A DNA stretch of 64,000 nt from Heterocephalus glaber (Eukaryota > Chordata > Mammalia > Rodentia > Bathyergidae): contig NW_004624855.1 of the NCBI RefSeq assembly GCF_000247695.1, positions 4,458,096 through 4,522,095 of the forward strand. Reading direction: 5' to 3'. Position numbers and translations under genes: made by a program. The notes under the pieces are model-generated. The model made no database searches. It saw nothing but the letters and a program-made list of their open reading frames with translations, and had not been told where the DNA came from. Below, in pieces: positions 59,455-64,000 of the stretch; the first letter of the stretch is position 1; each line of letters opens with the position of its first letter.

Positions 59455-59580
59455 GGAGCCAGAGGCTAGGCTTACAACTTCCCTGGTGACTGACTTTATG
59501 TCCTCAAGCAAGACAATTAATCACTCTGTTTCCTTCCATTTCCTCTTTGCCACAATAATACTATTCAGAGTTGAGGAACA
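59455..59580 (+). repeat. MIR SINE (decayed)
   Basis: GACTTTATGTCCTCAAGCAAG, TCACTCTGTTTCCTTCC and CACAATAATACTATTCAGAG follow sense MIR. Confidence 0.55.
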
Positions 59581-62554
59581 ACTCCTAGTATATTGTATGC
59601 ATTATTTATTAGTGTTTTTTTCTCATAGTTATTTAAGACTTCAAGCTTTCTAAGATTTGACTGTATCCTATCATTGTAACCTCATTGTGGATTTCACACT
59701 CCCATCCGATGGTCATCTTAACACACTAACTTACTCGTCCTCGTACTTGTATAACTTCTTCCTGATCATTTGCTTACACAGCTTCTTCCAGCTGGATGGT
59801 GTGCCTTCATCTCTTAAATCAACCTCAATCTTGAAGCAAGTGTGGGGATGCACTTTTCTTCATAAAGTTTTCTCCAATGTTCCAAGCTTTGTCAAAATGA
59901 ATATTTTTCTCTTTGGGTTAAAAAAATTACTCAATATATGCTTCCATAGAAACTTATGGTCTTGGCAATTCATGGTTTAGATGACTGTTCCCACAAGCCA
60001 ATGTTTACCAACCAGAGCTAGCCCACCCCTACCTAACTCACCCTCCCCAAGAACTGTTTTAAAATTGGAAGTTTTTGTGTCCCAGACATTCCCTCAGAAA
60101 TATTAAGACATTTGGTCACTCTGACTTCAGAGAACATTTGCAATGTCTAGAAGCATTTTTTTCTTGCCATAGCTTGGGAGAGTTGGAGAATTATTGATAG
60201 TGAGTAGAGATCAGGGACCCGGGAAACATCATATAGCACATAATTCCATCCCCACAATAAAAATATCTGGATCAAAATGTCAGTAGTACCAAGCATGAGA
60301 CACCCTGGAAGACACTACTACTCATTGTAACTCTTCAGTGAGAACTTACTGGAATTACTACTGCAATTAGATTTTATCTCCCCATGAATATTAAATAAGT
60401 ATTTATTTAGCATATTATAAGATCCTGTCTATATAATTGCAAAGAGTTGATATTGGTTCTCTGTTCTGTATGAATTTCCAACGTGGTTAGGAAATAAGAA
60501 CATATTCTGGAGATGATTAGAGAACAATTCATTATAAAGCAACCAGAACAAATAATATGTATTTGAATAATTTAAACATGGAAGGGAATGGAAGGAAAGA
60601 AAATATGTTATCCTGAATTATAGATTTAGCCACTATAGATCATAAATCATGTCACATTGCCTCAAATCCCATTTGCTAAGAGCTTAGTTGATCATTTTGC
60701 TGAAACTTAGATTAACAGAAATGCCAGGGAAGGAGTCTTGCTTTGCTCTGTCAAAGTTCAATTGTGTGTCACTTTTTCTGTCACAGTTCAATTTTGTGTC
60801 ACTTTTTTGTTCCCTTATATTGGTTAATAGTACCCAAATCTTCCAGCTTAGACACCTCAAAGTTTAATTCCTAGCTTTCTTCTTCAGCTCTGTCCTCTTT
60901 TTGCTCACCAAGTTTTATTAGCTCTACTTCTTCAGGGTCCTAAGCTTTCATTTCTCTGTGTCTTTGCTTCATTTCACAGATACGCCTTCAGTTCATTCAC
61001 ATGTAATGCACAACTGGCAGGTATCTACTCCTCCTCTACCTGATTCTCTTCTCTCCAGGAGAGTATTCCCTTTATATAACATAGGCCTTCACATTCCAAA
61101 ATGTTCTTCTCTAATATATCCACATATCCAGTGCCCTATTCCTCCCAAACTTAAATGAAATACTTTTAGTCTTTTTCAAATTATGTTATCTAGAAGGAAT
61201 AGTTTCTATCTTTGAATTTTTGTAACACTCCTTTTGTGTTTACTTACCATGTCTTATATGTGGCATAATTCTTTTTATTCATCTTATCTTTGGTATAAAT
61301 TCTATATTTTTTATAATCCCAGTATCTGTCTTACTGTAGAGATCTATGATATAAAACCACTGATAACTATTGAGTGCATGATGAAGACAGATGAAATAAG
61401 TTCTCCCTTCTCTAAATTTTCCTGTGCAAGGACCCCTGGAATTCAACAGTTCTTCCAACTGGAAAAAAGTAGTCCTCACTTTTTAAAACTGTATGCAGTT
61501 TACGTAATTAATACCCGGGGAATGACTGCTTAGCTTTTAAGTCATAACAATGGGGAAAAGGTGACTTCTGCTTCCAGAGAGTGTGTGCAGGTGGCCACTA
61601 TAGCTTCCTCTTTCAGTTTCTTTGCCAAGCCCAGCTGCTGCTCAGATCTCAGAATTGCTTGCTCCAAATCATGAACTGATAGTTGGCCACTTGCCACTAT
61701 TCTTTGTTAAATACCTGCACCCAATGCTGGGGATGGAAAACTGATGTGTAAAAATGGCTGCCCATTGTGCACATATGACTATAAACATCAATTTCAGGAA
61801 TTTCTCATCTCTACAGTATACATCTCTAGACTGTAGAGACCTGTTGAATACATGTGATAGGTTTTATAAAGGTGAAATAAAAAGATTTGCCAGCAAGTTT
61901 ACCTTTTGTAAGTATAAATCTATGAGAATGCCAGGGAAAGGAGTGAAGCCAAATAGCCTGAAGATGTTTAGAGAATCAAAACTGGGAAGAGCGAAACAGC
62001 TGAGAAATTTTCCTAAGCTCCCAGAAAAGTAGATTGTATTTGGAAATCATTAATACATATAATGTTTATATCACATAAGGAAAAATATATGACTGCCTCC
62101 TACTCTAAAAGCATGAATAAAATCTAGGTATTTATACTTTAAGAAAAAAATTCTAAAAAATTGCTAAATGAAATGAGTTCCCACACTACACAATATTATA
62201 TTTAGTGATGGAACATCAGTGGCATCGTTATTCAAATGAGGACAAAATACATAATACATTCTTATTGTCTTATAACTCATTTTACATGATAAAGAATGCA
62301 AGTAGACATAAAACAAAGGAGATGGTTTGTAGATGACATAGTTATTTGAAGGATAATTTAAAAGGTTTAACCAATAGCTTATAATTTAAAATTAACTTGA
62401 GTAATTTACTCATTAATATCAATCTGCGAAATAGTAGTATTATAAATTCTAAATAAACCTCTTGTCTTTATAAAGTTAGCTTGTCTAAGTATTTCATCAT
62501 AGTAACAGAAAATGATCTAGTTGTTATGTAGTTAGAAAATATGATGAAATCACC

Positions 62555-62692
62555 AGCCATAGTGGTGTGCGCATGGAATCCCAGCACTCGGGAGTCTGAG
62601 GCGTGAGAATTGCTCAGAGTTCAAGGTCAACCTGGGCTTCGTGAGTACAAGGCCATACTCAACTATAAAAAAACAAAAAGAAAAGAAAAGAT
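62555..62692 (+). mobile_element. B1-type SINE
   Basis: GCCATAGTGGTGTGCGCATG, GGAATCCCAGCACTCGGGAG, AGTTCAAGGTCAACCTGGGC and an A-rich tail. Confidence 0.9.
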
Positions 62693-64000
62693 TATGAAAT
62701 ATAAAATAGTGGCCGAAATATGTGCTATCTTAGAAAATAAATATTAATTAGACACATGCTAGAAAATATAAAAATAAATGATATTGTACTGAATCGTTTA
62801 AATAGAAGATTTGAATATATAAGAGGTTATGTTTATATTTGGATTGACTAAAATTGCAGAGACATCAGATATTACTAAATTAACTTGGATCTAATGTAAT
62901 TTCAACCACTTTGCACAGTGGAAAATGACATAAGATGACTCTAAAGTTCATCAGAAACTATAGACCAATGATATAGAGCTAATATTTGAAAATAAATTGA
63001 TTTTATGTCAGTGACTCTAGGAGAGAGATTATATTTATGTTACCATTCTTAAGACAATGTGATAATGACCCAAGAGTATATGGGCACACTAATGAAAGTA
63101 ACCCAATTATATTAAATGAAAGCCAAATAATTTAGATAGAACACAGGCAATGGTACTTATTAATTATTGGATATAATATTCTCTGATAGGTGAGCAAGAC
63201 TTACTTCCCTTAGTGATAAATAGTAGAATATATCCTTTTAGTTGGATGATTAGTTATCCACCTCTCTGTGGCAGAACCTGTGGAGCCTCAAAAATGGGCC
63301 TGCTATGGTGAATCCAAGTTATGCAACACTGAACACTACACATAAAATTGAGTTGAGAAAAATGAGCAATTCGAGGAAAGGCAAGGAAAGAGGAATAATT
63401 CATTGTTAATGTTCCTAGCTGTAAAAGAAGCCAGGAACTAACTCTCAAACACATTTTACAAATCAGGGGCATAGTGTCTGTTTGTTGCTCCAGAAAGTTT
63501 TGGAAGTCAATAGGAGTTAAGGAAATCTGGAAGGATTTACACTGACAATGAGTGAGTCATCCTTTTTGTTAGAGAAGAAGGGATGTGCTCCCCATTTTTT
63601 ATCTCATTGCCTGTAAAACTTGATTAAACCCATCAGTGGGACTCTAAGACATATGGGGTGGGGCAGTTTGAGAATCCCCTCTTTTCTTTTTAATGGGACT
63701 CATCAGCAAGGCAGAGATGGGAAGGAGACATTAATTCATATGTTTTGATACTCACTATCCTTCCTTTCCTAAAACCCAAACATTCAGCTGAATGCCTTAG
63801 GACACATATCTGCTATAAATTCATTTTTTTTATCTAATTTGTCTGAGATCTAAGCTTCTTGTGGAGGTCTGAGATCAAAGGAGTTGATTCCTTCTGATGT
63901 CGGCACTGACATATAATGTGTGCTGACTTAGTTCTGTCTATAACCTCACAGTGGGAGGTTGCCGGCCTCCCTGGGCACCTTTACACAGTGAACTTTCATT

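Larger units (their letters stand above)
57885..64000 (+). other. PKHD1: PKHD1 intron 66 (partial)
   Basis: Sequence after the last recognised exon. It contains a short B1 scrap with an ATTC tandem (58.34-58.40 kb), a probable MIR (59.46-59.58 kb), weak L2-like sequence (59.7-59.9 and 60.9-61.2 kb) and a B1 (62.56-62.69 kb). The terminal PKHD1 exon, expected to encode well over 100 tail residues, was not recognised in any frame. Nothing else gene-like is visible. Confidence 0.75.

Noticed and set aside
58675..59980. ORFs at 58.7-60.0 kb as the missing last PKHD1 exon
   Set aside because: They do not resemble the fibrocystin tail and lack a suitable acceptor in the required phase at their start.
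1..64000. CRISPR array, operon, phage or other prokaryotic system
   Set aside because: Intron-exon structure, mammalian SINEs and LINEs, and absence of dense coding show a vertebrate genome. The tandem repeats seen are microsatellites.

Overview
This window is mammalian nuclear DNA from a non-muroid rodent. It is AT-rich and CpG-poor, with canonical GT/AG introns. The repeats are monomeric tRNA-derived ID-type SINEs, B1 monomers and B1-ID dimers of the kind described in squirrels and their relatives, plus L1, MaLR/ERVL, MIR and L2 fossils. The dimers point to the squirrel, dormouse, mountain-beaver or beaver side of the rodents. I cannot fix the species.

The only protein-coding gene I can support is the 3' part of PKHD1 (fibrocystin/polyductin, the autosomal recessive polycystic kidney disease protein) on the + strand. 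Six exons are present at 25343-26360, 35644-35779, 37153-37240, 44694-44801, 53325-53483 and 57762-57884. They form one uninterrupted frame of 544 codons and all have GT/AG splice sites. By the human 67-exon gene model they correspond to exons 61-66. They encode the distal extracellular region with the convertase-processing segment, the single transmembrane helix, the ciliary targeting signal and the start of the cytoplasmic tail. The terminal exon is not recognisable in the last 6.1 kb and probably lies beyond the window.

Layout: 1-25342 is intron 60, with an ERVL pol fossil on the minus strand (about 0.8-2.4 kb), a stack of L1 3' ends (17.3-19.0 kb), a MaLR LTR (19.4 kb), an ERVL-type LTR split by a dimeric SINE (23.6-24.6 kb) and another MaLR LTR (24.6 kb). 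26361-35643 holds a textbook twin-primed, 5'-inverted L1 (30.1-31.0 kb) and a repeat-free, CpG-retaining block (32.9-33.9 kb) that looks like a conserved regulatory element. 37241-44693 holds a MaLR LTR just behind exon 63 and a second candidate regulatory block (43.1-43.5 kb). 44802-53324 holds a mosaic mariner fossil and a MaLR element with both LTR remnants nested inside an older antisense MaLR LTR (47.2-49.5 kb). The remaining introns hold scattered SINE, MIR, L1 and MaLR fragments.

I found no prokaryotic-type system, CRISPR array, functional RNA gene or intact mobile-element gene. The most useful leads are the candidate intronic enhancer, the altered convertase motif in exon 61, and several insertions whose mechanism can be read directly from the sequence.
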